Of a DNA stretch of 64,000 nt, positions 43,699 to 52,225 are shown piece after piece (positions within the stretch are counted from its first letter, which is position 1; every line of letters starts with the position of its first letter). The notes under the pieces are model-generated. The model was given only the letters and a program-made list of their open reading frames with translations, was not told the origin of the DNA and searched no databases. Source of the DNA: Hungatella_A sp034142505 (GTDB taxonomy: Bacteria > Bacillota > Clostridia > Lachnospirales > Lachnospiraceae); contig JAWZDV010000095.1 in assembly GCA_034142505.1 (NCBI GenBank), positions 1 through 64,000 on the forward strand. Direction: 5' to 3'. A program made the translations under genes and the position numbers.

Positions 43699-44805
43699 CT
43701 ACCAATTCTGTGATTCCCATTCATCATCCCGGCCATCCGGCTGAACCGTCGGCTGTGGCGGCTCCGGCATCTCCTGATGTTCAGGTCCCGCAGGCGGCTC
43801 CGGCTGTCTCCACACCGGCCCGGGCGGCACTGGCGGCTGTCCCGGCATCTGCCCAGCTCCAGTTCCCACCGGCGGCTGTCCTGGCATCTGCCCAGATCCC
43901 ACTGGCGGCTGTCCTGGCATCTGCCCAGCTCCAGATCCCACCGGCGCCTGCCCCGGCATCTCCGCAAATCCTGGCGCACCCGGCGTCACCGGCGGCTCCG
44001 GCCGCCGCTCCCACTGGTCTGGCTGTATATTCTCCTGCCATTGCGGAGGATAAACCTCCACGGCCGGTTTTAAATCCATATAAAAGAAGATACTGGTACA
44101 GGCGAAATAAGGCATCAGCCAGACAAATCCAACTCCCAAACTCATATAGCCAAGCAGGATCAGCCCCAAAAAGCTGAATCCCAGGCAGAAATAACGGAAG
44201 CGGTTTCCAATCATCAGCTGGCGGCTCTCATTCAATGCCTCTAAGATCCCCTTCTCCGGATTCTCTACAATGATAAAATAGAACAACCCATATGTAAGGC
44301 CCACATAAATCATAGCCACTCCGACCAATACCCAGTAAATGCAGCTAAACACAAACAGAAATACAGGATCTCCCCCGGCGGCCCCGGTAGCAAAAATCAG
44401 CACAAACACCGGCACCATCAGCGCCACTGCAATCAAGCTCACAGCCACGGTGATCAACACGAATTTCCCCGGCCGGTTCTTAAATGCGAAGAAAATATCC
44501 CCCACTGCCGCCTTCCTGTTGGTGCAGATATTCATATATAGTTTGATCAGTCCCGGCGTCATCATCATTTCCAGGATAAAAATCGCCAGATAGACAAAAA
44601 CAATAATCACTACCATGAACACCGACATGGCATTCTCATTGATCATCACCACCAAAACAGTACCAAAAAGCAGAATAAACTCCATGGCGATCGACACCCC
44701 CATGGTGATCACATACATAGCGGCCTGCGCGCCAATGGCGATTCCGTACTTTCCGTTAAGCGCCCTTCTGGCCCACAGCTTTAACTGTGCAGAAGAAGTT
44801 TTCAT
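43699..44805 (-). CDS. DUF975 family membrane protein with Pro/Gly-rich C-terminal repeats
   Basis: Protein of 368 residues with about six hydrophobic segments in its first ~240 residues and the DUF975 opening LKLWARRALNGKYGIAIGAQ. The cytoplasmic or extracellular tail (~250-368) is low complexity, with repeats such as MPGQPPVGSGAGQ coded by short tandem DNA repeats at 43840-43965. Function unknown. The start overlaps the stop of the upstream small membrane protein gene (ATGA), so the two are translationally coupled. Confidence 0.8.
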   Translation of the reverse strand: MKTSSAQLKLWARRALNGKYGIAIGAQAAMYVITMGVSIAMEFILLFGTVLVVMINENAMSVFMVVIIVFVYLAIFILEMMMTPGLIKLYMNICTNRKAAVGDIFFAFKNRPGKFVLITVAVSLIAVALMVPVFVLIFATGAAGGDPVFLFVFSCIYWVLVGVAMIYVGLTYGLFYFIIVENPEKGILEALNESRQLMIGNRFRYFCLGFSFLGLILLGYMSLGVGFVWLMPYFACTSIFFYMDLKPAVEVYPPQWQENIQPDQWERRPEPPVTPGAPGFAEMPGQAPVGSGAGQMPGQPPVGSGQMPGQPPVGTGAGQMPGQPPVPPGPVWRQPEPPAGPEHQEMPEPPQPTVQPDGRDDEWESQNW

Positions 44806-45116
44806 AACAGGCCTCCTCTCACCATTGCCTGTATATCAGGCAGAAATCCGTAAGGCTCCATCCCGCCGCCTATATCACTGGCAAACAGCGCGATCCAGAC
44901 AAAGATCGACACCACGCCAAGCACCATTCCGATAATTCCGGTAATCATTCCTGCCGTGGCCTTCCCTTCCATCCGTTCCTCCACCTTCGACAGCCTCGCA
45001 AAGATCACCGCCAGCGCGCCCAGCCCAAAGCCCATAAAACAGCAGCAGGACAGCACGATGGACAAAATCCCCACAACCATGGACGCGGTTGCCATATTGT
45101 TCTTCTTCTGTTCCAT
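44802..45116 (-). CDS. Small two-helix membrane protein (DUF4190-like)
   Basis: Protein of 104 residues with two or three hydrophobic segments (ASMVVGILSIVLSCCCFMGFG and MITGIIGMVLGVVSIFVW) separated by a charged loop with SKVEERMEGKA. This layout fits the DUF4190 family, whose function is unknown. It is first in an operon with the DUF975 gene and has its own promoter at 45193-45221. Confidence 0.65.
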   Translation of the reverse strand: MEQKKNNMATASMVVGILSIVLSCCCFMGFGLGALAVIFARLSKVEERMEGKATAGMITGIIGMVLGVVSIFVWIALFASDIGGGMEPYGFLPDIQAMVRGGLL

Positions 45117-45192
45117 ATTTGTCTCCTCATCCTTCCCAGACGGCGTTCTCCAGTTCTCTTTTCATTTTCCAATCTTCGCACCGTCTTCCAAT

Positions 45193-45221
45193 ATTATACA
45201 ACAACAGGAACCCCCTGTAAA
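45193..45221 (-). promoter_or_regulatory. Predicted sigma-A promoter of the DUF4190-DUF975 operon
   Basis: TTTACA (45216-45221) and TATAAT (45193-45198) on the minus strand have a 17-base spacer. The -35 lies in the loop of the metQ downstream hairpin. Confidence 0.75.
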
Positions 45222-45234
45222 TCGGAGATTCCTG
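45205..45234 (-). terminator. Hairpin after metQ overlapping the next promoter
   Basis: An 11-pair stem (45205-45215 with 45224-45234, including two G-U pairs) is followed by a weak U-rich tract UUGUUGU. It is the likely metNIQ terminator. Confidence 0.5.
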
Positions 45235-45274
45235 CCGTCAAAGTTTTTGCAATTCCCGTCATATTTCTTTATTT

Positions 45275-46159
45275 TTAAAACAGCGGAACAACCGCTCCCT
45301 CGTACGTATCCTCAATATACTGTTTCACCGTATCACTGGTCAGTGCATCAACCAATGCCAGGACCGCGTCATCCTTCTCATGACCCTCCTGAACCGCTAC
45401 AATGTTGCCGTAGGTCGTTGCCGCGATGGAAGCCGCATCCTCGATTGCCAAAGCATCGGAAACCTTCAATCCGGCCTCAATCGCGTAGTTTCCGTTGATC
45501 ACCGCGATCTCCACATCCTGCAATGATCTCGGGATCTGGGCCGCCTCGATCTCATAGATATCCAGCTTTTTCGGGTTCTCCACCACATCGTTCTTGGTGG
45601 CATTTAACCCAACACCTTCTTTCAGCTTAATGAATCCCTGCGCCTCCAAAAGCAGCAGCGCTCTCGCCTCGTTGGTCGCATCATTTGGAACCGCCACTTT
45701 TGCCCCGTCTGCCAGCGCGTCTAAAGAAGCAGTCTTTCCCGCGTAAATGCCGAACGGCTCATAGTGAATCGCCGCTGCGGAAGTAATCTTGGTGCCTCTC
45801 TCCTGGTTGAACTGCTCTAAGTATGGATAATGCTGAAAATAGTTGGCATCCAGATCACCGCTGTCAAGAGCCAGGTTCGGCTGCACATAATCCGTATATT
45901 CTTTAATCTGTAAATCATAACCCTGCTCCGCCAGAATCGCCTTCGCCGCTTCCAGAATCTCCGCATGAGGCGCCGGGCTTGCCCCTACCACGATGGGAAC
46001 CAGTTCTTTATTGGCTGCCGCAGCCGTCTCTCCGGAACCTGCCGCCACAGTAGTGGTTTCCGGTGCAGCCGTAGTAGTTTCCGCTGTCTTGCCCCCGCAT
46101 CCTGCCAGGGTCCCTGCTGCCAGTGCAGCCGCTGCGATAATACTCCATGTTTTCTTCAT
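45275..46159 (-). CDS. metQ: Methionine ABC transporter substrate-binding lipoprotein MetQ
   Basis: NlpA-family binding protein of 294 residues. The signal peptide ends in a lipobox at LAGCGGK (Cys21), followed by an Ala/Thr/Glu linker. The mature domain has VVGASPAPHAEILEAAK, QHYPYLEQFNQERG, IHYEPFGIYAGK, VAVPNDATNEARALLLLEA and VINGNYAIEAGL, all typical of MetQ. The paired permease and NIL-domain ATPase and the Met-rich leader peptide support methionine as ligand. It is the third gene of metNIQ, 78 bases after metI, with GGAGGAG upstream. Confidence 0.93.
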   Translation of the reverse strand: MKKTWSIIAAAALAAGTLAGCGGKTAETTTAAPETTTVAAGSGETAAAANKELVPIVVGASPAPHAEILEAAKAILAEQGYDLQIKEYTDYVQPNLALDSGDLDANYFQHYPYLEQFNQERGTKITSAAAIHYEPFGIYAGKTASLDALADGAKVAVPNDATNEARALLLLEAQGFIKLKEGVGLNATKNDVVENPKKLDIYEIEAAQIPRSLQDVEIAVINGNYAIEAGLKVSDALAIEDAASIAATTYGNIVAVQEGHEKDDAVLALVDALTSDTVKQYIEDTYEGAVVPLF

Positions 46160-46237
46160 AATTGTTCTCCTCCATCTTTTTATTATTACAGGGGCTTTCT
46201 GAAAATGCCCTCATAACCGAATAGAAATCGAAATCAG

Positions 46238-46903
46238 CTACCGTATCCTTTTATCTCCAGCCTTTGCCAGCTTCATGCCCGACTCCTGAATCACCTGAAC
46301 GATAATCACCAGAATCGCCACCGTCACCAGCATCATATCCACCTCATACCGGTAATAGCCATAGTTGATGGCGATCGCTCCCAGGCCGCCGCCGCCCACA
46401 AATCCCGCCATAGCGGAATATCCCAGGATCGTCGTCACCGAGATCGCCGCCCCTACCAGCAACGAAGGCTTCGCCTCCGGCAGCAGCACCTTCCAGATAA
46501 TCTGCATCGTACCTGCCCCCATGGATTTGGCCGCCTCGATGACGCCCGCGTCCACCTCCTTAAACGAAGATTCCACCACTCTGGCCACATAGGGGGCCGC
46601 CGCGATCACCAGCGGCACAACAACCGCCTTCGAGCCCAGCGTCGTTCCCACCACCAGCCTGGTAAACGGCAGAACCATAATCAGTAAAATAATAAACGGA
46701 ACCGACCGCAGCAGATTGATCACCAGCCCCAGCACCTTCTGAAGCGCCGGAAAAGGCGAAATCCCATCCTTGTCGGCCACCACCAGGATAATCCCCAGCG
46801 GAATCCCAATCAGATATGCAATGGCCGAGGACGCGAATGTCATATACAGCGTCTCCCAGATTCCCGTTCCCAGCAGTTTTAATGTATTGGCATCAAATGT
46901 CAT
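46238..46903 (-). CDS. metI: Methionine ABC transporter permease MetI
   Basis: Permease of 221 residues with five hydrophobic segments. MetI-like features are GIWETLYMTFASS near the start, LLRSVPFIILLIMVLPFTRL, and the ATPase-contact EAA loop VIEAAKSMGAGTMQIIWKVLLPEAKPSL. The C-terminal segment YSAMAGFVGGGGLGAIAINYGY is highly conserved in MetI. The ATG overlaps the metN stop (ATGA). Confidence 0.95.
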   Translation of the reverse strand: MTFDANTLKLLGTGIWETLYMTFASSAIAYLIGIPLGIILVVADKDGISPFPALQKVLGLVINLLRSVPFIILLIMVLPFTRLVVGTTLGSKAVVVPLVIAAAPYVARVVESSFKEVDAGVIEAAKSMGAGTMQIIWKVLLPEAKPSLLVGAAISVTTILGYSAMAGFVGGGGLGAIAINYGYYRYEVDMMLVTVAILVIIVQVIQESGMKLAKAGDKRIR

Positions 46904-48018
46904 CTTCCGCCACCTCCCAACTCTTCCAGATTTTCCTCACCATTCCCGGTCTGCCCCGGCAGGCACGGATTTTCCTCATACATGACCTTCATCGTCTTTA
47001 AATAATTCATGACCCGGTTTGCATCCGCCTCATCTTCCGGCAGCTGGATAATCATCTGCCCCATGGCCGTTCCGTTCACATCCTTGGTGGCGGCATACAT
47101 GATATTCACCGGTACCTTGCAGGCCAGCACCAGATTGGAGATCACCGGCTCCGTGGACTCCCGGCCGTCAAAGATAATCCGCACCTGCTTCGATGTCCCA
47201 AACGGCACCTGGTTAACCGCGTCCCCGAGAATCAGCTGACGGCCAATCCCGGACTTCGGCTCGGAGAAGATATCCGAGACACTTCCCACCTCCGCAATGT
47301 GGCTCTGGTCAATGATGGCCACCCGGTCGCAGATGGCTTCAATCACCGCCATCTCGTGGGTAATCACAATCACCGTGATTCCCATGGTCCGGTTAATCTC
47401 TTTGAGCAGCGCCAGAATAGATTTCGTCGTGTTGGGGTCCAGGGCGCTGGTGGCCTCGTCACACAGAATCACCTTCGGGTTGGTGGCCAATGCCCTTGCG
47501 ATAGCCACACGCTGCTTCTGCCCGCCGGACAACTGGGCCGGATAAGATTTCCCTTTCTCCTCCAGTCCCACCAGCTTTAACAGTTCCTCCGCCCGCGCTC
47601 TTGCCTCTTTCCTGGGGACTTTGGCAATCTCTAACGGAAAGCAGACGTTGTCGATCACATTTCGCTGGGCCAGCAGGTTGAACTGCTGGAAGATCATGCC
47701 CATGGACTGTCTCGCCCTCCTGCGGGTCACCTCCAGTTCCTTTCTGGCCTTTCGCCCCGTAGCGGTCAAACCGCTGCTGTTCTTTGAAGAAGCCTTCGTT
47801 AAGCTGACTCCCTCAAACACCACCTCGCCGGCCGTCGGCACCTCCAAGTAATTGATGCACCGCACCAGGGTACTCTTCCCCGCACCGGAAAGTCCGATGA
47901 TCCCGAAGATCTCCCCCGACTCAATCTCCAGATTAATATCCTCCAATGCCTTTACCGTTCCGTTCGCCGTCTTAAATTCTTTTCCAAGATGCTTTAACTG
48001 AATAATTGGCTGTCCCAT
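46900..48018 (-). CDS. metN: Methionine ABC transporter ATP-binding protein MetN
   Basis: ATPase of 372 residues with Walker A GLSGAGKST, signature QLSGGQKQRVAIARALA, Walker B VILCDEATSALDP and switch VITHEM. The C-terminal NIL domain (~285-355, VPVNIMYAATKDVNG) is the allosteric methionine-sensing domain of this family. An internal segment, LTKASSKNSSGLTATGRKARK (~70-90), is a linker insertion relative to E. coli MetN. The ATG at 48018 follows a purine-rich GGAGGAGAGAGG tract. Transcription must pass the leader peptide and attenuator upstream. Confidence 0.95.
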   Translation of the reverse strand: MGQPIIQLKHLGKEFKTANGTVKALEDINLEIESGEIFGIIGLSGAGKSTLVRCINYLEVPTAGEVVFEGVSLTKASSKNSSGLTATGRKARKELEVTRRRARQSMGMIFQQFNLLAQRNVIDNVCFPLEIAKVPRKEARARAEELLKLVGLEEKGKSYPAQLSGGQKQRVAIARALATNPKVILCDEATSALDPNTTKSILALLKEINRTMGITVIVITHEMAVIEAICDRVAIIDQSHIAEVGSVSDIFSEPKSGIGRQLILGDAVNQVPFGTSKQVRIIFDGRESTEPVISNLVLACKVPVNIMYAATKDVNGTAMGQMIIQLPEDEADANRVMNYLKTMKVMYEENPCLPGQTGNGEENLEELGGGGR

Positions 48019-48080
48019 CCTTAATCCTCTCTCCTCCTCATGAACTCCCCCGCGCGGTGCCTCCAATCCCGCCGCCACGC

Positions 48081-48113
48081 AAAAAGGCCGCAAGCCCATA
48101 CAGACTTGCGACC
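48081..48113 (-). terminator. Attenuator terminator upstream of metNIQ
   Basis: An 11-base-pair stem (48086-48096 with 48103-48113; two or three G-U pairs) with a six-base loop is followed by five U residues (48081-48085). It lies 63 bases before metN. Its 5' arm (48102-48113 including the adjacent U) can also pair with 48187-48197 at the leader stop codon, giving an alternative antiterminator. Confidence 0.9.
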
Positions 48114-48134
48114 CTGAATTTTACACCTGCCAAA

Positions 48135-48158
48135 GCAAATGCAGCACACCGCATCCGC
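48135..48158 (-). promoter_or_regulatory. Intervening hairpin in the met leader
   Basis: GCGGAUGC pairs with GCAUUUGC (48151-48158 with 48135-48142), eight pairs with two G-U, over an eight-base loop. It lies between the leader stop codon and the terminator and would compact the loop of the proposed antiterminator. Confidence 0.5.
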
Positions 48159-48195
48159 CTTCCGCTCAATTCATTCTCTTACCTACAATCACAGT

Positions 48196-48303
48196 CTACA
48201 CAGACATATCGCCATTCGATTTTTTGCACATGAACATACGGCACATGACATTCATGCCGTTCATCATATACATATTCATCATCATGGCTCTTGAATTGTA
48301 CAT
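48196..48303 (-). CDS. Methionine-rich leader peptide of metNIQ (35 residues)
   Basis: Short open frame with ATG at 48303 and TAG at 48198-48196. GGAGG lies nine bases upstream of the ATG. Twelve of 35 codons are Met (positions 1, 7, 8, 9, 11, 13, 14, 17, 20, 23, 25 and 33); the densest part is codons 7-25, with 10 Met. It follows a sigma-A promoter and precedes an intrinsic terminator and metNIQ. A ribosome terminating at the stop codon would cover 48187-48198 and let the terminator form. A ribosome stalled at Met codons would leave that segment free to pair with the terminator's 5' arm. The peptide itself probably has no other role. Confidence 0.88.
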   Translation of the reverse strand: MYNSRAMMMNMYMMNGMNVMCRMFMCKKSNGDMSV

Positions 48304-48387
48304 AAGAAAATTCCTCCGTTTTCATTCCTCTGCCGTCATCCCCGTTGATTGTCTATATTACAACTAGGAATTGTTGCTATGACACGT

Positions 48388-48416
48388 ATTCTACGACAGC
48401 TTTCCGGTATTGTCAA
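48388..48416 (-). promoter_or_regulatory. Predicted sigma-A promoter of the met leader and metNIQ
   Basis: A perfect TTGACA (48411-48416) and TAGAAT (48388-48393) have a 17-base spacer on the minus strand. The expected start near 48381 gives a 363-base leader before metN. Confidence 0.85.
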
Positions 48417-48494
48417 GCATTTTTTCAAGCTGAGACCCCGTTTTTTTCAAACCGCCGCCCCGGAACCACCCCGGAAACCGCTTATCAGCTGCCA

Positions 48495-49985
48495 TTAACT
48501 GCACAAATCCACAATCACCTGCGCAAAGATTTTGGCGCTGACAACCAACTCCTCTAACACCGCGAACTCATCCGCCCCATGCATCCGGTTCTCTGTTCCA
48601 GGCAGAGTCGCGCCGAAAGCCACGCCGTTTTTCAGATCATGGACATAGGTGCCGCCGCCGGTGTACTGGCACTTGCCCTCCAGCCCGGTGTACTCCTCAT
48701 AAACCCGCAGCAGCGTCTTCACAAAATGGGAATCCCCATCCACATGATGCGGTTCCTTCATGTCCTGGTTTTCCAGTGTCAGGCCAATGGAGGTCATTTT
48801 ATCTCTTACCACATAAAGCACATTTTCCTTATTGCCACATACCGGACACCGGCTGTCGAACACGCCATTCAGTTCTCGGTCCGTCACCTTCAGCATACTG
48901 AACGCCAAAGTCAGCGGTCCGGATATCTCATCTTCCATGGCGATTCCCATAGCAATTCCCGTCACATCCTTGTGAGGCATCAGAGCCACCAGTCCCCGCA
49001 CTGCGTCAATCTGGGCACAAGGTGCAAACGGCAGGTACTTAAAAAGCGTCAGCAGCCCGGTCAGTGCATTGTTTCCGCCTTCCAAAAATGCCGCATGAGC
49101 GCCTTCGCCGATCGCGGTTATTGTCACCTGACTTCTATCTACTCCGTCCGCCGAACCAAAGTGAGGGGGACTTACCTCTCCGTCCGCCGAACCAACGTGA
49201 GGGGAACTTACCTCTCCGTCTGCCGAAGCCTCAAACATAAATCTCACGCCGGTCTCCTGCTCGGTCTTCGCCGCGCACTCCTCCAGCACTGTCATCTCAA
49301 AGCCTTCCACCGTGGCCTGGGCCTTGCCCGGCACCACATTGGCCTTAATCCCCGTGTCCACGCCCACCAGTCTCGGCAGCGCCGCGGACGGCTCAAAGGT
49401 CCCATGGAAATGTGCTTCCAGACGCCCCTTCTCCACATTAGTCACCGGGAAATCCGCATCCGGTGAAAATGTCATCGGCGCCTCTTTCTCAATCCCATAA
49501 TAATGTTCAATATCAGAGCTTCCGCACTCCTCATCCGTCCCCAGAATCAGGCGGACATTTTTAGAAAGCGGAATCCCTAACTCTTTCACCGCTCTCATGG
49601 CATAAAGCGCCGCCACAGCCGGTCCCTTGTCATCCGCCGTCCCTCTTCCGATCAGCAGACCGTCCTTTAAAATCGGCTCAAAAGGTTCTGTCTCCTTCCA
49701 TCCCTCTCCCGCCGGCACCACATCCAGATGCGCCAGAATATCCAGCTGTTTCTCCTTATCATTCATGTCCGCGGTACCCACATAATTGTCATAGTTGGTA
49801 ATCGCAAACCCATACTTCTCCGCCATGGAAAGCGCCGCCGCCAGGGCTGTTGCCGCCCCTCTTCCGTAAGGCATCCCTTCCTCATAAGGCATCTTCTCGC
49901 TGTTGATTCTGCACAGAGTGAAAATGTCCTCCACCATGTCATGCTTGTGTGCCTCGATATACTGTTCAATTTCTTCCCGATACAT
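48495..49985 (-). CDS. pepV: M20-family dipeptidase PepV (Sapep type)
   Basis: Zinc/manganese dipeptidase of 496 residues. Metal and catalytic motifs are LAHLDVVPAGEGW (HxD), GRGTADDKGP, LILGTDEECGSSD and SPDADFPV, plus a late GGGTYVHDLKNGVAFGATLPG segment with the last metal His region. Between the lid domain parts it carries an insertion coded by 36-bp tandem repeats (49144-49230). That makes it about 25-30 residues longer than the ~470 of lactobacillar PepV. The ATG at 49985 has AAGGGGGA upstream; the longer frame to 50051 overlaps yqeY. Confidence 0.92.
   Translation of the reverse strand: MYREEIEQYIEAHKHDMVEDIFTLCRINSEKMPYEEGMPYGRGAATALAAALSMAEKYGFAITNYDNYVGTADMNDKEKQLDILAHLDVVPAGEGWKETEPFEPILKDGLLIGRGTADDKGPAVAALYAMRAVKELGIPLSKNVRLILGTDEECGSSDIEHYYGIEKEAPMTFSPDADFPVTNVEKGRLEAHFHGTFEPSAALPRLVGVDTGIKANVVPGKAQATVEGFEMTVLEECAAKTEQETGVRFMFEASADGEVSSPHVGSADGEVSPPHFGSADGVDRSQVTITAIGEGAHAAFLEGGNNALTGLLTLFKYLPFAPCAQIDAVRGLVALMPHKDVTGIAMGIAMEDEISGPLTLAFSMLKVTDRELNGVFDSRCPVCGNKENVLYVVRDKMTSIGLTLENQDMKEPHHVDGDSHFVKTLLRVYEEYTGLEGKCQYTGGGTYVHDLKNGVAFGATLPGTENRMHGADEFAVLEELVVSAKIFAQVIVDLCS
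49144..49230 (-). repeat. 36-bp in-frame tandem repeat inside pepV
   Basis: Units 49144-49179 and 49180-49215 differ at only two positions and are followed by a 15-base partial copy. They encode GSADGEVSPPHF-type 12-residue repeats in the PepV protein. Confidence 0.9.
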
Positions 49986-50007
49986 GATAAAATCCCCCTT
50001 TTCTCTC

Positions 50008-50454
50008 CTATTTAGACATGGCGGCCAGCGTCTCATTGACCACCTTGCCATCCGCTTTCCCTTTTACCTTCGGCATCAGAACCTTCATGATCTTTCCCTT
50101 GTCGGCCGCTGTCGGGGTCTCAATTCCCAGCTCGGCCAGCACACCCGCAATCACCTCTTTGATCTGCTCCACGCTCATATCCTCCGGCGCAAACTCCTTG
50201 TATACGGCAATCCGTGCCGCCGCCTCTTCCCGGATATCCGCGCGGTCCGCCGGAGCCGTGTCAAAGGTCTCCTGGCACTGCTTGATCTCCTTCTTGACGA
50301 TGGCATTTTCTTCCTCCTCCGTCAGCGGGGATCTCTTGTCAATCTCAGAATTTTTAAGCGCACTGAGCAGCATGGACAGCGAATCTTTTCTCGCCTTATC
50401 CTTGGCCTTCATGGCCTCCACCATAGCCGCTCTGATCACATCAATCTTGCTCAT
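50008..50454 (-). CDS. GatB/YqeY domain-containing protein
   Basis: Protein of 148 residues of the YqeY family. It is helical throughout, with AMVEAMKAKDKARKDSLSMLLSALKNSEID at the start and KGKIMKVLMPKVKGKADGKVVNE near the end, a segment shared with the tRNA-binding tail of GatB. The cellular role is not established. I placed the start at 50454, with AAGGAGG eight bases upstream, rather than at 50538, which overlaps prfC. It lies between prfC and pepV. Confidence 0.92.
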   Translation of the reverse strand: MSKIDVIRAAMVEAMKAKDKARKDSLSMLLSALKNSEIDKRSPLTEEEENAIVKKEIKQCQETFDTAPADRADIREEAAARIAVYKEFAPEDMSVEQIKEVIAGVLAELGIETPTAADKGKIMKVLMPKVKGKADGKVVNETLAAMSK

Positions 50455-50518
50455 AGCCAATGCCTCCTTCTCTTCTATCAGATCCGGCCGTGTTCCCGGC
50501 CGTCTCTCCTCATCCCGC

Positions 50519-52111
50519 TTAATTCCGCCCAAACTCACTGAGCTTCAATCCGGGATTGCGTTCCTCCACCATGCCGACGCTCCAGCTGTTGACAAACAAT
50601 AACAGCGGATTGTCCTTCAAATCTTTGATCCGTTTCATATCGGACGTGCCCTGGATCTTCGCCACATCCACTTCTTCTTTATTCTCCACCCAGCGGATAT
50701 ATTCGTAAGGAAGCTTCTCCAGCTTCACTTCCACGTTGTATTCATTTTCCAGGCGGTAGGTCAGCACCTCAAACTGAAGCACACCAACCACACCGACGAT
50801 GATCTCCTCCATACCGGTATTGAACTCCTGGAAAATCTGGATGGCGCCCTCCTGGGCGATCTGGCTGACGCCCTTGATAAACTGCTTCCGCTTCATGGTA
50901 TCAATCTGGCGCACCCTTGCAAAATGCTCCGGCGCGAACGTGGGAATCCCTTCAAACTCAAACTTCTCATTGGAAGCGCAGATCGTATCCCCGATGGCGA
51001 AAATTCCCGGATCAAACACTCCGATAATATCTCCGGCATAAGCTTCGTCCACAATCTTCCGGTCCTGGGCCATCATCTGCTGGGGCTGGTTTAGACGAAT
51101 CTTTCGTCCCCCTTGCACATGGTTGACCTCCATCCCCGCCTCAAACTTCCCGGACACAATTCTCATAAATGCTATTCTGTCCCGGTGGGCCTTGTTCATA
51201 TTCGCCTGAATCTTGAACACAAACGCGGAGAAATCCTCCTTAAACGGATCGATAATGCCGTCCACCGTCTTTCTCGGAAGCGGTGATGTGGTCATTTTCA
51301 GAAAATGCTCCAAAAATGTCTCCACTCCAAAGTTGGTCAGCGCCGATCCGAAAAATGCCGGAGACAGCTTGCCCTGGCTCACCAGGTCCATATCAAACTC
51401 ATCGCTGGCGCCGTCCAGCAGCTCGATGTCCTCCATCAGCTGTCCATGGTAATCCGGCCCAACCAGCCAGTTTAACTGCGGATCGCCAAGCTCCACCTCC
51501 GTGGATTCCACTTCCTTCTGCCCGTTCATGGCGGCTGTAAAGGTGGTGATCTTCTTCGTCTGCCGGTCATAGACACCCTTAAAATTCTTCCCGCAGCCAA
51601 TAGGCCAGTTCACCGGACAAGTCCGAATCCCCAGCACCGTCTCGATCTCGTCCATCAGTTCAAAGGGATCTCTCGCCTCCCGGTCCATCTTGTTGATAAA
51701 AGTAAAAATTGGAATATTCCGCAGCAGACACACCTTGAATAACTTGATCGTCTGCGCCTCCACACCTTTGGACGCGTCAATAACCATCACGGCCGAGTCC
51801 GCCGCCATCAGGGTCCGGTAGGTATCCTCCGAGAAATCCTGATGCCCCGGGGTATCCAATATGTTAATGCAGTAGCCCTCGTAATTAAACTGCAGCACCG
51901 ACGAGGTGACCGAGATTCCACGCTCCTTCTCAATCTCCATCCAGTCCGACACCGCATGCTTTGCCGTCTTCTTCCCCTTGACGGAACCGGCCAGGTTGAT
52001 GGCGCCTCCGTAGAGAAGAAACTTCTCCGTCAATGTGGTCTTACCGGCATCCGGGTGGGAGATGATGGCAAAGGTTCTTCGTTTTTTAATTTCTTCTGTT
52101 ATTGTTGACAA
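50519..52111 (-). CDS. prfC: Peptide chain release factor 3
   Basis: Translational GTPase of 530 residues that recycles RF1/RF2 from the ribosome. GTPase motifs are SHPDAGKTT (G1), the switch with ERGISVTSSV (G2), DTPGHQDFSED (G3) and INKMDREARDP (G4). QLNWLVGPDYHGQL and the C-terminal domain with YRLENEYNVEVKLEKLPYEYIRWV are RF3-specific. The start is TTG at 52111, with GGAGG about nine bases upstream. A good promoter lies at 52171-52199. Confidence 0.96.
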   Translation of the reverse strand: MSTITEEIKKRRTFAIISHPDAGKTTLTEKFLLYGGAINLAGSVKGKKTAKHAVSDWMEIEKERGISVTSSVLQFNYEGYCINILDTPGHQDFSEDTYRTLMAADSAVMVIDASKGVEAQTIKLFKVCLLRNIPIFTFINKMDREARDPFELMDEIETVLGIRTCPVNWPIGCGKNFKGVYDRQTKKITTFTAAMNGQKEVESTEVELGDPQLNWLVGPDYHGQLMEDIELLDGASDEFDMDLVSQGKLSPAFFGSALTNFGVETFLEHFLKMTTSPLPRKTVDGIIDPFKEDFSAFVFKIQANMNKAHRDRIAFMRIVSGKFEAGMEVNHVQGGRKIRLNQPQQMMAQDRKIVDEAYAGDIIGVFDPGIFAIGDTICASNEKFEFEGIPTFAPEHFARVRQIDTMKRKQFIKGVSQIAQEGAIQIFQEFNTGMEEIIVGVVGVLQFEVLTYRLENEYNVEVKLEKLPYEYIRWVENKEEVDVAKIQGTSDMKRIKDLKDNPLLLFVNSWSVGMVEERNPGLKLSEFGRN

Positions 52112-52170
52112 AATATAGTTCCTCCAGTTCCCCCTGCCTTCCTCCGGCAGAGAGTGTAAATCGCTTATTT

Positions 52171-52199
52171 ATTGTATTATTAAACCTTTCGAAAGTCAA
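52171..52199 (-). promoter_or_regulatory. Predicted sigma-A promoter of prfC
   Basis: TTGACT (52194-52199) and TACAAT (52171-52176) on the minus strand, with a 17-base spacer. Confidence 0.75.
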
Positions 52200-52225
52200 G
52201 CCGCCCACAGGGCCGCCGTTTTGCA

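Noticed and set aside
48019..48416. SAM riboswitch or T-box upstream of metNIQ
   Set aside because: I looked for the SAM-I core and for a T-box motif (TGGNACCGCG-like) and saw neither. The Met-rich frame plus terminator explains the leader better.
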